Positions 31,879-41,292 of a stretch of 64,000 bases of DNA are shown here, one piece after another; the first letter of the stretch is position 1, and every line of letters begins with the position of its first letter. The DNA lies in contig NZ_KK211159.1 of NCBI RefSeq assembly GCF_000620645.1, positions 641,467 through 705,466 of the forward strand. The letters are read 5' to 3'. This DNA is from Nocardioides sp. URHA0032 (lineage in GTDB: Bacteria > Actinomycetota > Actinomycetes > Propionibacteriales > Nocardioidaceae). A program made the position numbers and the translations under genes. Under the pieces are notes generated by a model. It was not told where the DNA came from. It did not search any database and saw nothing but the letters and a program-made list of their open reading frames with translations.

Positions 31879-32072
31879 TCGCCGCCCTTCTGGATGAACG
31901 ACTTCACGAAGTCCTCGGCGTTGGTCTCGAGCACGTCGTCGATCTCGTCCAGGATGTCGTCGATGTCGCTGTCCAGCGCCTCCTTGCGCTCGGCGACGTC
32001 GCTCTCCGGGGCGGTCTGGACGACCTCGTCGGCCTCCGAGGACTTCCGCGGTTGCTTCTGCTCCTGTGCCAT
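31875..32072 (-). CDS. pup: Prokaryotic ubiquitin-like protein Pup
   Basis: A 65-residue, largely disordered modifier. The coiled-coil-forming central region ([25 protein letters not shown]) binds the Mpa coiled coils, and the C-terminus is Gly-Gly-Glu. Because the last residue is already Glu, no deamidation by Dop is needed before ligation, unlike the Gly-Gly-Gln Pup of mycobacteria. ATG 32072 is 6 bases behind TAGGGT, within the 17-base gap after dop. Confidence 0.97.
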   Translation of the reverse strand: MAQEQKQPRKSSEADEVVQTAPESDVAERKEALDSDIDDILDEIDDVLETNAEDFVKSFIQKGGE

Positions 32073-32078
32073 GCCTCG

Positions 32079-32084
32079 ACCCTA
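32079..32084 (-). promoter_or_regulatory. Leaderless -10 (TAGGGT) for pup-prcB-prcA
   Basis: TAGGGT on the minus strand ends 6 bases before the pup ATG at 32072, immediately after the dop stop at 32090. Pup and the core subunits may therefore be made independently of dop. Confidence 0.5.
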
Positions 32085-32089
32085 TCCAC

Positions 32090-33598
32090 TCAACGGGTGA
32101 GAGCGGTGAACAAAGCCTCGGCCGTCTCACACCGGTCGAGCAGCTCGCCCACGTGCGCCTTGCTGCCGCGCAGCGGATCGATCGTCGGCACCCGCTGCAG
32201 CGACTCGCGGCCGGGCAGGTCGAAGATCACCGAGTCCCAGGACGCCGCGGCGACGTGGTCGGCGTACTTCTCCAGGCACCGGCCGCGGAAGTACGCGCGG
32301 GTGTCCTCCGGCGGGTCGTGCATCGCGTCCTCGATCGACCGGTCGTCGAGCAGCCGCTCGATCCGGCCGCCGGCCACCAGCCGGTGGTAGAGGCCCTTCT
32401 CGGGACGGATGTCGGAGTACTGGTAGTCGATCAGCTGCAGCTTCGCGTCGTCCCACTCCAGGCCGTCGCGCTGGCGGTACTGCTCGAGCAGCTTCAGCTT
32501 CGCCACCCAGTCCAGCTCGCGCGCGCACAGCATCGGGTCGCGCTCGAGCCGGTCCAGCACCGACTCCCACCGCGCCAGCACGTCGACGGTCTGCTCGTCG
32601 GCGTCCGCGCCGTACCGGTCCTCGACGTACTTCCGGGCCAGGTCGAGGTACTCCAGCTGCAGCTGGATGCCGGAGAGCTTGCGCCCGTCGGTGAGCGTCA
32701 CCGTCTGCTTCAGCCCCGGGTCGTGGGACACCGCGCGGAGCGCCGCCACCGAGCCCTCGACGGTGAGGTCGGTGGTGATGAACCTGTCCTCGATCATCGC
32801 CAGCACGAGGGCGGTCGTGCCGACCTTGAGGTACGTCGCCACCTCGGACAGGTTCGCGTCGCCGATGATGACGTGCAGCCGGCGGTACTTCTCCGGATCG
32901 GCGTGCGGCTCGTCTCGGGTGTTGATGATGGGGCGCTTCAGTGTCGTCTCGAGGCCGACCTCGACCTCGAAGAAGTCCGCGCGCTGGCTGACCTGGAACC
33001 CGGACTCGCGGCCGTCCTGCCCCTTGCCGACCCGGCCGGCCCCACAGAACACCTGACGGCTCACGAAGAACGGCGTGAGGTGGCGGACGATGTCACCGAA
33101 GGGCGTCGACCGGCGCATCAGGTAGTTCTCGTGGGCGCCGTACGACGCGCCCTTGTTGTCGGTGTTGTTCTTGTAGAGCGCGATCGGCGCCCCGCCCGGC
33201 AGCAGGCTGGCCCGGCGCTGCGCGTCCAGCATCACCTGCTCACCGGCCTTGTCCCAGCGGACGATGTCCAGCGGCGTGGTGACCTCGGGCGTGGAGTACT
33301 CCGGGTGCGCGTGGTCGACGTAGAGCCGGGCCCCGTTGGTGAGGATGACGTTCGCGAGGCCCATGTCCTCGTCGGTGAGCTGGCTGGGGTCGGCGACCTG
33401 GCGGGACATGTCGAAGCCGCGGGCGTCCCGCAGCGGCGACTCCTCCTCGAAGTCCCACCGGGCGCGACGCGCCTTGACGGTGGCCGACGCGTAGGCGTTG
33501 ACGACCTGCGAGGACGCCACCATCGGGTTGGCGAGGGGCTGTCCCTGCACGGAGATGCCGTACTCCACCTCGGTCCCCATGACCCGGCGCACGCTCAT
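32090..33598 (-). CDS. dop: Depupylase/deamidase Dop
   Basis: A 502-residue homologue of PafA that removes Pup from substrates and, where Pup ends in Gln, deamidates it. The metal-binding N-terminus is [14 protein letters not shown]. The Dop-specific loop (residues about 38-80) precedes [20 protein letters not shown] with the nucleophilic/base Asp. [20 protein letters not shown] and [20 protein letters not shown] follow. Since Pup here already ends in Glu, the main role should be depupylation. ATG 33598 is 6 bases behind TACTCT. Divergent from the YbaK-like gene. Confidence 0.95.
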   Translation of the reverse strand: MSVRRVMGTEVEYGISVQGQPLANPMVASSQVVNAYASATVKARRARWDFEEESPLRDARGFDMSRQVADPSQLTDEDMGLANVILTNGARLYVDHAHPEYSTPEVTTPLDIVRWDKAGEQVMLDAQRRASLLPGGAPIALYKNNTDNKGASYGAHENYLMRRSTPFGDIVRHLTPFFVSRQVFCGAGRVGKGQDGRESGFQVSQRADFFEVEVGLETTLKRPIINTRDEPHADPEKYRRLHVIIGDANLSEVATYLKVGTTALVLAMIEDRFITTDLTVEGSVAALRAVSHDPGLKQTVTLTDGRKLSGIQLQLEYLDLARKYVEDRYGADADEQTVDVLARWESVLDRLERDPMLCARELDWVAKLKLLEQYRQRDGLEWDDAKLQLIDYQYSDIRPEKGLYHRLVAGGRIERLLDDRSIEDAMHDPPEDTRAYFRGRCLEKYADHVAAASWDSVIFDLPGRESLQRVPTIDPLRGSKAHVGELLDRCETAEALFTALTR

Positions 33599-33604
33599 GT
33601 ACCG

Positions 33605-33636
33605 AGAGTACGCGAGGGCGTACGGCGCTCTAGGTT
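33605..33636. promoter_or_regulatory. Divergent leaderless -10 elements (dop / YbaK-like)
   Basis: TACTCT on the minus strand (33610-33605) ends 6 bases before the dop ATG at 33598. TAGGTT on the plus strand (33631-33636) ends 6 bases before the ATG at 33643. Confidence 0.5.
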
Positions 33637-33642
33637 GATCCC

Positions 33643-34104
33643 ATGGGTGCGGACAACTCCGGGCGGGCCATCGCCGCCGCCGAGGCGCTGGGGCTGGCGT
33701 ACGCCGTGACCAGGCACGGCCCGGTGCGTTCCCTGGAGGAGGCCGCGACGGAGCGGGGTGTGGCGCCGCACCAGATCGTGAAGACGATGGTGGTCCGGGT
33801 CTCCGAGGGCGACCACCGGTTCGTGCTGGTGCCCGGAGACCGCGAGATCGCCTGGCCGAAGCTACGCGCGCTGCTGGGGGTCAACCGGGTCTCGATGCCC
33901 AGCGCGGAGGCGGCGTACGACGTGACCGGCTACGTGCGCGGCACGATCACGCCGCTCGGGTCCGCGACTCCCCTGCCGGTGATCGCCGACCAGTCCATCG
34001 CGGGTCCGGTCAGCATCGGCGCGGGCGCGCCCGGCGTCGCCCTCACCGTGGACGCCGGCGAGCTCGTCGCCGCACTGGGCGCGACGGTCGCCGACGTCAC
34101 GTGA
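33643..34104 (+). CDS. YbaK/EbsC-family aminoacyl-tRNA deacylase
   Basis: A 153-residue single-domain editing protein that hydrolyses mischarged aminoacyl-tRNA in trans, typically Cys-tRNA(Pro) for YbaK. The catalytic-pocket Lys is in [14 protein letters not shown] (near residue 47), and the later [17 protein letters not shown] and [19 protein letters not shown] are family motifs. Specificity cannot be assigned. It is inserted on the opposite strand between dop and mpa, which is unusual for the proteasome locus and splits it into separate transcription units. Confidence 0.88.
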   Translation: MGADNSGRAIAAAEALGLAYAVTRHGPVRSLEEAATERGVAPHQIVKTMVVRVSEGDHRFVLVPGDREIAWPKLRALLGVNRVSMPSAEAAYDVTGYVRGTITPLGSATPLPVIADQSIAGPVSIGAGAPGVALTVDAGELVAALGATVADVT

Positions 34105-34122
34105 GCCGGAGTGCCGGCTCGC

Positions 34123-35877
34123 CTACAGGTACTGGCCGGTGTTGGCGACCGTGTCGATCGACCGTCCCGGCTCGGTGCCCTGCTTGCCGGTGATGAGCGT
34201 GCGGATGAAGACGATCCGCTCGCCCTTCTTGCCGGAGATGCGGGCCCAGTCGTCGGGGTTGGTGGTGTTCGGGAGGTCCTCGTTCTCCTTGAACTCGTCC
34301 ACGCAGGCCTGCAGCAGGTGCGAGACGCGCAAGCCGTGCTGGTCGTGGTCCAGGAAGTCCTTGATGGCCATCTTCTTGGCCCGGTCGACGATGTTCTGGA
34401 TCATCGCGCCCGAGTTGAAGTCCTTGAAGTACAGGACCTCCTTGTCGCCGTTGGCGTAGGTGACCTCGAGGAACCGGTTCTCCTCGGTCTCGGTGTACAT
34501 CCGCTCCACGGTCGCGCGGATCATCCCGGCGACGGTGGCGTCGCGGTCGCCGCCGAACTCCGCCACGTCGTCGGCGTGCAGCGGAAGGCTGGTGGTGAGG
34601 TACTTGCTGAAGATGTCGCGCGCGGACTCGGCGTCGGGGCGCTCGATCTTGATCTTCACGTCCAGCCGGCCGGGCCGCAGGATCGCCGGGTCGATCATGT
34701 CCTCCCGGTTGGAGGCGCCGATGACGAGCACGTTCTCGAGCAGCTCGACACCGTCGATCTCGCTGAGCAGCTGCGGGACGATGGTGTTCTCCACGTCGGA
34801 GGAGACCCCCGAGCCGCGGGTGCGGAAGAGGGAGTCCATCTCGTCGAAGAACACGATGACCGGCGTACCGCCGCTGGCCTTCTCGCGGGCCCGCTGGAAG
34901 ACCAGGCGGATGTGCCGCTCGGTCTCGCCGACGTACTTGTTGAGGAGCTCGGGGCCCTTGATGTTGAGGAAGTAGGACTTCCCCTCCTGGCCGGTGCGCT
35001 CGCTGACCTTCTTGGCCAGCGAGTTGGCGACCGCCTTGGCGATCAGGGTCTTGCCACAGCCCGGCGGGCCGTACAGCAGCACGCCCTTCGGGGGCTTGAG
35101 CTGGTGCTCCTTGAAGAGCTCGGGGTGCAGGTACGGCAGCTCCACCGCGTCGCGGATCGCCTCGATCTGGTTGGCGAGGCCGCCGATCGACTCGTAGGCG
35201 ATGTCCGGGACCTCCTCGAGGACCAGCTCCTCGACCTCGGACTTCGGGACCTTCTCGTAGACGTAGCCGGCCCGGGAGTCCAGCAGCAGCGAGTCGCCGG
35301 CACGGATGGTGTCACCGCGCAGCGGCTCGGCGAGCCGGACGACGCGCTCCTCGTCGGCGTTCGCGATCACCAGGACCCGCTCGCCGTCGGCGAGCAGCTC
35401 CTTGAACATCACGACCTCGCCGACCTCCTCGTAGTCGAGGGCGGCGACGACGTTGAGGGCCTCGTTGAGCATCACCTCCTGGCCGCGGCTCAGGGTGTCC
35501 AGGTCGACGCTCGGGCTGACGTTCACGCGCAGCTTGCGGCCACCGGTGAACACGTCGATCGAGTCGTCGTCGTTGCGGTTGAGGAAGGTGCCGAAGCCGG
35601 CGGGCGGCTGGGCGAGCCGGTCGACCTCCTCCTTCAGCTTCATGATCTGGTCACGGGCCTCGCGCAGGGTCTGGGCGAGCCGCTCGTTCTGAGAGGTGAG
35701 CCCGGCCAGGCTGCGCTGGGCGTCCGCGAGCCGCAGCTCGAGCGTCCGCGAGCTCGTGGGGCCCTCGGCCAGCCGCTGACGCAGGTCCGCGATCTCGGAC
35801 TCCAGGAGCCGGACCTGGTCCGCGAGCTCGTCGGGGTCCGGGCCGCCCGTGCTCGAAACGCCTTCAGATGTCGACAT
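34123..35877 (-). CDS. mpa: Proteasomal ATPase Mpa/ARC
   Basis: A 584-residue hexameric AAA+ unfoldase that binds pupylated proteins and feeds them to the 20S core. It has an N-terminal coiled coil (residues about 15-90) that captures Pup, two OB folds (about 92-230) and an AAA domain with Walker A GPPGCGKT (about 270-277) and Walker [12 protein letters not shown]. The C-terminus is Gly-Gln-Tyr-Leu, the Gln-Tyr-Leu tail that opens the PrcA gate. I chose ATG 35877 because GGAGG lies 8 bases upstream; the frame extends 3 codons further to GTG 35886. A TAGGGT about 25 bases upstream may be its -10. Confidence 0.96.
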   Translation of the reverse strand: MSTSEGVSSTGGPDPDELADQVRLLESEIADLRQRLAEGPTSSRTLELRLADAQRSLAGLTSQNERLAQTLREARDQIMKLKEEVDRLAQPPAGFGTFLNRNDDDSIDVFTGGRKLRVNVSPSVDLDTLSRGQEVMLNEALNVVAALDYEEVGEVVMFKELLADGERVLVIANADEERVVRLAEPLRGDTIRAGDSLLLDSRAGYVYEKVPKSEVEELVLEEVPDIAYESIGGLANQIEAIRDAVELPYLHPELFKEHQLKPPKGVLLYGPPGCGKTLIAKAVANSLAKKVSERTGQEGKSYFLNIKGPELLNKYVGETERHIRLVFQRAREKASGGTPVIVFFDEMDSLFRTRGSGVSSDVENTIVPQLLSEIDGVELLENVLVIGASNREDMIDPAILRPGRLDVKIKIERPDAESARDIFSKYLTTSLPLHADDVAEFGGDRDATVAGMIRATVERMYTETEENRFLEVTYANGDKEVLYFKDFNSGAMIQNIVDRAKKMAIKDFLDHDQHGLRVSHLLQACVDEFKENEDLPNTTNPDDWARISGKKGERIVFIRTLITGKQGTEPGRSIDTVANTGQYL

Positions 35878-35975
35878 CTGCGCCACCTCCTGTTCGATTG
35901 ACCCTACCCGCGGCGGCCGTCGATCAAAGGTCTGATTTCGGGGTGTTGGTCACGATTTGGACGCGCGGAAGTGCG

Positions 35976-36033
35976 CGGATTGGTCACCAACCGCAGATTT
36001 CCAGGTCGAAACATGCGGTTGGTGACCAATCCG
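35976..36033. repeat. Nested palindrome, GGTTTGGTCACC family, copy 5
   Basis: Arms 35976-35995 (CGGATTGGTCACCAACCGCA) and 36014-36033, exact inverse over 20 bases, 18-base loop. It starts 16 bases past the trmI stop on the minus strand and stands upstream of mpa. A degenerate fragment, GTTGGTCACGATTTGG, lies at 35944. Confidence 0.85.
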
Positions 36034-36049
36034 GCGACTTCGGCGGCCC

Positions 36050-37012
36050 TCAGTCGATGGGTTCGTCGACCGGGAGGCCGGGCGGCCGAGGGCCGCTGTA
36101 GTCCGATCCGTAGGCACCGGGTGCGGGGCGGCGCTTCTTCAGCGGGGCGCGCTGGCCGGGGGCCATTCGGCGCGCGGTGACCAGGAACGCGGTGTGGCCG
36201 ATCATCTTGTGGCCCGGACGGACTGCGAGCCCCTCGACGTGCCAGTCCCGGACCAGGGACTCCCACGCCTGCGGCTCGGTGAACCCACCGTGGGCGCGGA
36301 CGGTCTCGACGAACCGGGAGAGCTGGGTGGTGGTGGCGACGTACGCACACACGATGCCGCCGGGCCGGAGCGCGTCCGCGGTCGCCTCCAGGCAGTCCCA
36401 CGGGGCGAGCATGTCCAGGATGACGCGGTCGGCGCGCTCCCCCGACGCCGGGAGTGCCTCCGCCAGGTCGCCGAGCGTGAGCCGCCAGGCGGGGTGCGAC
36501 TCGCCCTCCGGGGCACCGAAGAACTGCGTGACGTTGCGGCGGGCCACGTCGGCGAACTCCTCGCGACGCTCGTACGACGTGACCCGGCCGTACGGGCCGA
36601 CTGCGCGCAGCAGGGAGCAGGTGAGGGCACCGGATCCGACCCCCGCCTCGACCACGTGTGCGCCCGGGAAGATGTCGGCGAGGGCGACGATCTGGGCCGC
36701 GTCCTTCGGGTAGACGACCGCGGCGCCACGCGGCATCGAGACGACGAACTCCGCGAGCAGGGGCCGGAAGACGAGGTACTCGCCGCCCGCCGAGGAGGTG
36801 ACGGTGAAGCCCTCCTCTCGGCCGATGAGCTCGTCGTGCTCGAGATGTCCCCGGTTGGAGAAGAAGCGCTTGCCGGGCACGAGCTCGAAGTTGTGCCGAC
36901 GGCCCTTCTGGTCGACCAGCCGGACCCACTCGCCGACGCGCAGCGGTCCGCGGTGGACGCCGGACCAGGCTTCGGCGGGGACGTCGGGGCTCGCGGACTC
37001 AGGGGCGGACAC
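36050..37012 (-). CDS. trmI: tRNA (adenine-58-N1)-methyltransferase TrmI
   Basis: A 320-residue SAM-dependent methylase that forms m1A58 in the T-loop of tRNAs. The N-terminal beta domain (residues 10-80, RGPLRVGEWVRLVDQKGRRHNFEL) is followed by the Rossmann domain with VVEAGVGSGALTCSLLRAVG (motif I, near residue 116) and RVILDMLAPWDCLEATADAL (motif IV). The C-terminal Pro/Arg-rich tail is longer than in mycobacteria. The GTG start at 37012 has TAGGCT 8 bases upstream. The location beside mpa is typical of actinobacterial proteasome loci. Confidence 0.94.
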   Translation of the reverse strand: MSAPESASPDVPAEAWSGVHRGPLRVGEWVRLVDQKGRRHNFELVPGKRFFSNRGHLEHDELIGREEGFTVTSSAGGEYLVFRPLLAEFVVSMPRGAAVVYPKDAAQIVALADIFPGAHVVEAGVGSGALTCSLLRAVGPYGRVTSYERREEFADVARRNVTQFFGAPEGESHPAWRLTLGDLAEALPASGERADRVILDMLAPWDCLEATADALRPGGIVCAYVATTTQLSRFVETVRAHGGFTEPQAWESLVRDWHVEGLAVRPGHKMIGHTAFLVTARRMAPGQRAPLKKRRPAPGAYGSDYSGPRPPGLPVDEPID

Positions 37013-37020
37013 GGCGCGAG

Positions 37021-37026
37021 AGCCTA
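37021..37026 (-). promoter_or_regulatory. Probable leaderless -10 (TAGGCT) for trmI
   Basis: TAGGCT ends 8 bases before the trmI GTG at 37012, overlapping the stop codon region of the upstream protease gene (37024). Spacing is slightly longer than for the other cases. Confidence 0.4.
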
Positions 37027-38160
37027 GTGGGCCGACTCCCGGAACGCCCTATCCACGTCGGCGGTCGTCAGCACACCGGCGACGGACCCGTCGGGCTCGA
37101 CGAGGAGGTATTCCCCCGCCGGGGTCCGGCTGATGGCCATCACCAGGTCCTCGCCGCTGAGGTCGGCGGGCAGCCGGAGGCCGTCCTCGAGAGTGCGGGC
37201 CACGGTCGAGGTCGCCACCCAGGGCCGGCGGTCGTCGGGGGTGGCCTCCAGCGCCGCCTCGCTCACGATGCCGACAGGAATGCCGCCACCGGTGACGGTG
37301 ACGATGCTTCCGGCCGAGGCGTCGTGCGCGCGGCGTACCGCCTCGGCGAGGGGGAGGTCGCCCGGGACCGTGAGGGTGGGGCGGGCCAGCTGGCGTGCGA
37401 CCAGCTGCGGGAGGCGGCTGCGCAGCCGGGCCGAGGACATCGCCGCGGTGGAGCCGGACCAGAGGAAGGCCGCGACGACGAGCGCCAGCAGCCAGTCGAA
37501 CATCTGCGGCTTCGTGCCGGTGACCGGCTCCTGCGCCAGCGGCCACAGGAGAGCGGCAACTGCCGCCGCCCGGCCGACCCAGCCTGCGACGATGGTGCCG
37601 CGGTGGACGTTGCCGCTGACCCGCCAGACCAGGGACTTGAGGACCCGGCCGCCGTCCAGCGGCAGGCCGGGAACGAGGTTGAGGAAGCCCACCAGGAGGT
37701 TGGCGCCCGCCAACCCGCTGACGGCCATCAGCAGCAGCCCGTCGGGAGTGACCGGTCGGAGCACGAAGGCCAGGCCGCCGACCGCGAGCGAGGTGAGCGG
37801 ACCCACGACCGCGATGACGAACTCCTGGCGCGGGGTGCGGGACTCGCCCTCGATGGCGGTCATGCCGCCCAGGAAGTGCAGCGTGATCGAGCTGACCGGG
37901 AACCCGTAGTGCCGGGCGGCGATCGCGTGCGACGCCTCGTGCAACAGGACCGAGAGGTACAGGATCACGGCGAACGCGAAGCCGGCGACGTACTTCCACG
38001 GCCCGAGGCCGGGCTGCGCGGTCTCGGCGACCGGCGCGACGATGACGGCGATGATCCCGGCGATGACGAACCACGAGGACGACAAGAGGACGTCGCTGCC
38101 CGCGATGGTGCCGACCCGGAAGGTGCCCGGCGGGCGGGGCCGGGATGGGGAGTCGGGCAC
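37024..38160 (-). CDS. Site-2 protease family (M50) membrane metalloprotease with CBS domains
   Basis: A 378-residue polytopic membrane protease of the Rv2625c type, which cleaves within or next to transmembrane segments. The zinc site is LLHEASHAIAAR (HExxH) with the third ligand in VPGLPLDGGRVL. About six hydrophobic helices fill residues 20-245. The C-terminal cytosolic part (about 265-375) holds a pair of CBS-like repeats that could bind adenylates. The GTG start at 38160 is 6 bases behind TAGCCT. Substrate unknown. Confidence 0.9.
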   Translation of the reverse strand: MPDSPSRPRPPGTFRVGTIAGSDVLLSSSWFVIAGIIAVIVAPVAETAQPGLGPWKYVAGFAFAVILYLSVLLHEASHAIAARHYGFPVSSITLHFLGGMTAIEGESRTPRQEFVIAVVGPLTSLAVGGLAFVLRPVTPDGLLLMAVSGLAGANLLVGFLNLVPGLPLDGGRVLKSLVWRVSGNVHRGTIVAGWVGRAAAVAALLWPLAQEPVTGTKPQMFDWLLALVVAAFLWSGSTAAMSSARLRSRLPQLVARQLARPTLTVPGDLPLAEAVRRAHDASAGSIVTVTGGGIPVGIVSEAALEATPDDRRPWVATSTVARTLEDGLRLPADLSGEDLVMAISRTPAGEYLLVEPDGSVAGVLTTADVDRAFRESAH

Positions 38161-38166
38161 GCCTCG

Positions 38167-38225
38167 AGGCTAGCCGACGTCGTGGACCGCGGGTCCGGTG
38201 GCGTGTCGGTGGGCTGACCTAGGGT
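38167..38225. promoter_or_regulatory. Divergent leaderless -10 elements (M50 protease / RecB-like nuclease)
   Basis: TAGCCT on the minus strand (38172-38167) ends 6 bases before the GTG at 38160. TAGGGT on the plus strand (38220-38225) ends 6 bases before the GTG at 38232. Confidence 0.5.
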
Positions 38226-38231
38226 GGCGAC

Positions 38232-39122
38232 GTGAGTGTCCAGGAGGAGTCGCCGGCGTCCCGGATGGGGACGCCCGTCGACGGCGTCGAGGTCGTCGGC
38301 GCGCTCTCACCCAGCCGCGCGGGTGACTTCATGAGCTGCCCGTTGCTGTACCGGTTCCGGACCATCGACCGGATCCGGGAGCCCTACTCGCCGGACGCGG
38401 TGCGCGGCACCGTGGTGCACAAGGTCCTGGAGGACCTCTTCGACCTCCCCGCGGAACGGCGTACCCCGGAACAGGCGGGCCGGATGCTCGAACCTGCCTG
38501 GCAGGACCTGGTGGCGCAGGACGCGGAGCTGGCATCGATGTTCGCCGCCGAGGGAGGCCCGGAGGCCGCGGCCTGGCTGGCGTCGTGCCGGGGCGTGCTG
38601 GATCGGTACTTCACGCTCGAGGACCCGACCCGGCTCGAGCCGGCCGAGCGAGAGCTGTACGTCGAGACGCTCCTGGACTCCAGGCTGCTGCTGCGCGGCT
38701 TCGTCGACCGCATCGATGTCGCGCCCGACGGCGCCATCCGCGTCGTCGACTACAAGACGGGCCGCTCCCCGCACGAGATGTTCGAGGCCAAGGCGCTGTT
38801 CCAGATGAAGTTCTACGCGCTGGTCATCTGGCGCACTCGCGGCGTCGTGCCCGCGATGCTCCAGCTGGTGTATCTCGGGAACGGCGAGATGTTGCGCTAC
38901 GTCCCCGACGAGCGAGACCTGCTCGCGACGGAGCGCAAGGTCGAGGCGGTCTGGATGGCGATCCGGCAGGCCGAGGAGTCCGGGGACTGGCGACCCAGCC
39001 CGGGTCGGCTCTGCGACTGGTGCGCCCACCGGGCGATCTGCCCCGCCTGGGGCGGTACTCCCCCGCCGCTGCCCGAGCGGGAGGTCGACGTCGTGGACGA
39101 CACTGACGACATCTCGCTCTGA
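38232..39122 (+). CDS. RecB/Cas4-family PD-(D/E)XK exonuclease with Fe-S cysteines
   Basis: A 296-residue nuclease-fold protein like Rv2119 of mycobacteria. The N-terminal LSPSRAGDFMSCPLLYRF has Cys36. The nuclease core holds VHKVLEDLF, GFVDRIDVAPDGAIRVVDYKTG (Asp...Asp-Tyr-Lys catalytic triad) and FQMKFYALVIW. The C-terminal CDWCAHRAIC supplies three cysteines in the C-x2-C-x5-C pattern, so with Cys36 a 4Fe-4S cluster of the AddB/Cas4 type is likely. No helicase partner is in the window, so the DNA-repair role is inferred. Convergent with the response regulator. Confidence 0.88.
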   Translation: MSVQEESPASRMGTPVDGVEVVGALSPSRAGDFMSCPLLYRFRTIDRIREPYSPDAVRGTVVHKVLEDLFDLPAERRTPEQAGRMLEPAWQDLVAQDAELASMFAAEGGPEAAAWLASCRGVLDRYFTLEDPTRLEPAERELYVETLLDSRLLLRGFVDRIDVAPDGAIRVVDYKTGRSPHEMFEAKALFQMKFYALVIWRTRGVVPAMLQLVYLGNGEMLRYVPDERDLLATERKVEAVWMAIRQAEESGDWRPSPGRLCDWCAHRAICPAWGGTPPPLPEREVDVVDDTDDISL

Positions 39123-39147
39123 TTCACAACCGCACAAAATGACGTGG

Positions 39148-39200
39148 TTTGGTCACCAACCGCATCAGATCGGGCCGAAAATCTGCGGTTGGTGACCAAA
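39148..39200. repeat. Nested palindrome, GGTTTGGTCACC family, copy 6
   Basis: Arms TTTGGTCACCAACCGCA (39148-39164) and its exact inverse (39184-39200), 19-base loop. It starts 25 bases after the RecB-like stop and ends 19 bases before the convergent response-regulator stop. Confidence 0.85.
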
Positions 39201-39219
39201 TCGCGGAGCCGAGCAGCCC

Positions 39220-39879
39220 TCAGAGCCCGTTCCGTTCGGCCCACAGGGCGGCCTGCGTGCGGTCGGCGACGCCGATCCGGGCGAACGCCGAGGTGAGGTG
39301 GGCCTTCACGGTGCGCTCGCTGATGTCGAGGCGGCGGGCGATCTGCTTGTTGGCGAGCCCCTCGCGGACCAGGCCGAGCACCTCGGTCTCACGCGAGGTG
39401 AGCTGCACCTGCTGCGAGCCGGCGCGGGAGCCGAGGAGGGCGCGCGCGGCCCGGGGGTGGATGGGCGACTCGCCGCGGCTGACCGCGCGGATGCCCTGGA
39501 GGACGTCCTCGGGGTCGGCGTCCTTGAGCAGGTAGCCGACCGCGCCGGCGTTGAGGGCGGCGATGATCCGCTCGCTGTCGGAGAACGACGTCAGCACGAG
39601 CACGTCCACGCCGAGGTTCTCGGCCATGATCGCGCGGGTGGCGGCGACCCCGTCGACGCCGGGCATCTGGAGGTCCATGAGCACGACGTCGGGACGGATC
39701 CGCCGCACGACCTCGAGGGCCTCGGCGCCGTTCGCGGCCTCGCCGACGACCTGGATGTCGTCGGTGCCGGCGAGCAGCTGCTCCAGGCCGGCCCGGATCA
39801 CGGCGTGGTCGTCGACGACGACGACCCTGACGGGTTCGGACCCCGTGCTGGTACCCGGGGTGTTCCCTGGACCGGTCAC
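39220..39879 (-). CDS. NarL/LuxR-type response regulator
   Basis: A 219-residue two-component regulator. The receiver domain (residues about 16-132) has the acidic pair in VVVDDHAVIRAG and the phospho-acceptor Asp69 in VVLMDLQMPGVDG. The LuxR helix-turn-helix (about 152-210) reads LTSRETEVLGLVREGLANKQIARRLDISERTVKAHL. I chose GTG 39879, which overlaps the histidine kinase stop by 4 bases (GTGA), rather than GTG 39900. Paired with the kinase at 39876-41246. A candidate target is the palindrome at 41794. Confidence 0.93.
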   Translation of the reverse strand: MTGPGNTPGTSTGSEPVRVVVVDDHAVIRAGLEQLLAGTDDIQVVGEAANGAEALEVVRRIRPDVVLMDLQMPGVDGVAATRAIMAENLGVDVLVLTSFSDSERIIAALNAGAVGYLLKDADPEDVLQGIRAVSRGESPIHPRAARALLGSRAGSQQVQLTSRETEVLGLVREGLANKQIARRLDISERTVKAHLTSAFARIGVADRTQAALWAERNGL

Positions 39880-41246
39880 TGCGCATCGACCTCCATCCAC
39901 ACCGTGGTCCCCTCGCCCGGAGAGGATCGCACGTCGAGTACGCCGCCGCTGTCGACGACGAGGCTGCGCAGGCCGCGCAGCCCGTAGCTGTCCGGCTTGG
40001 TGCGCGAGCGGTCGAACCCGACGCCGTCGTCGACGACCTCGAGGGCCAGCGTCCTCCCGTCGCCGCGCACGGTGACCGCGAGCGTCGAGGCCTCGGAGTG
40101 CCGGATCGCGTTGCGCACCGCTTCCTGGGCGACCCGCCAGACCAGCGCCACGTGGGCGTCGGAGGCGGTCTCGGCGCCCTCGACGCTGACGGACGCCTGG
40201 ATCCCGGCGGCTCCGGCGGGCGCGATGAGATCGGCCAGCGCCGCCGGCAGGCCGTCTGCGCTGAGGTCGGGCGGGTGGATCTCGGCGAGCAGCGAACGCA
40301 GCGACTTCAGGCCGGTGCGGAGCGAGACGCCGGCACTCTCGAGCGTCTCCCTGGAGTCCTCCGGGAGGTCGGACGTGCGCGCGACGGCGCTCACGGAGAA
40401 CGCCGTGCCGGCGAGGTCCTGGACGACGCTGTCGTGCAGGTCGCGGGCGATGCGGCGGCGCTCCGCGTCCGAGGCGTCCATCGCCGACACCAGAAGTCGC
40501 TCCCGCTCGGCCGACGCCTTGCGCAGCTGCCGGGTGAGCCCGACGAGGATCGCGGTCGCCACTGCGATGAGGAGGATGAGGGCGCCGGCGGTGATCCAGC
40601 GGAACGAGTCGAAGATCTGGGTCTGCCGCTCGGTCAGGTCGGCAACCGGGAAGTAGGCCTCGAACAGCACCGGTCGGCCCGCCGCGCGCTGGTCGGCCAC
40701 GCTCGTGGAGCCGCGATCGGTGGTGACGAACCGCGTGTAGATGCGCACCATGCCCTCGGTGCCGGCTGCCGCGACGTCCTCCGGACGGCCCGGATCGGCG
40801 ATCTCGGAGCCGACCCCGCCCTTGCGCAGGATCACGCGTTGCTCGTCGTCGAGCGTGAGCGCGGGCTGGTGGGTGCCGTTCTGGCTGAACAGGTCCTTGA
40901 AGAGGAGGTCCAGCTGGCTCGTGTAGAGCAGGCGCCCGTTCGCCGACCAGATGTTGATGCGGTACGGCCGGTCCGTCTTCAGCAACCGGGCCTGGACCTC
41001 GCGATCGAAGCTCTCGAGCGGGCGGAGGTACTCGGTTGCGTTGTCCGGGCGCAGGTGCACGACGGTCGGCGGGAACTCGGGAGCCACCACGGACTGGGCG
41101 AGCAGCTGGGTCGTGCCCTTGGCCTCTGAGATCGCCTCGTCCGCGGCAGCTCGATCGGCCAGGATGTTGGTCCCGACGATGATGCCGACAGCCGTGAGGA
41201 CCCCGATGGTGAGAAAGAGGACCACCGGGCTCCGGAGCAGTCTCAA
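39876..41246 (-). CDS. NarL-family sensor histidine kinase
   Basis: A 456-residue membrane kinase. Two transmembrane helices (residues 8-28 and 217-237) flank an extracytoplasmic sensor domain of about 185 residues with no recognised ligand motif. The HisKA_3 dimerisation domain has the phospho-acceptor His271 in RRRIARDLHDSVVQDLAG. The ATPase domain shows WRVAQEAVRNAIRHSEAS (N box) and DDGVGFD (G1). The start is TTG 41246 with AAAGG 9 bases upstream. The signal is unknown; an envelope signal is plausible because a secreted protein gene lies upstream. Confidence 0.92.
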   Translation of the reverse strand: MRLLRSPVVLFLTIGVLTAVGIIVGTNILADRAAADEAISEAKGTTQLLAQSVVAPEFPPTVVHLRPDNATEYLRPLESFDREVQARLLKTDRPYRINIWSANGRLLYTSQLDLLFKDLFSQNGTHQPALTLDDEQRVILRKGGVGSEIADPGRPEDVAAAGTEGMVRIYTRFVTTDRGSTSVADQRAAGRPVLFEAYFPVADLTERQTQIFDSFRWITAGALILLIAVATAILVGLTRQLRKASAERERLLVSAMDASDAERRRIARDLHDSVVQDLAGTAFSVSAVARTSDLPEDSRETLESAGVSLRTGLKSLRSLLAEIHPPDLSADGLPAALADLIAPAGAAGIQASVSVEGAETASDAHVALVWRVAQEAVRNAIRHSEASTLAVTVRGDGRTLALEVVDDGVGFDRSRTKPDSYGLRGLRSLVVDSGGVLDVRSSPGEGTTVWMEVDAQ

Positions 41247-41292
41247 CCGTCGGACCTTTCGCTGGGGTCCCGACAGGATAGGCCCAACCGCC

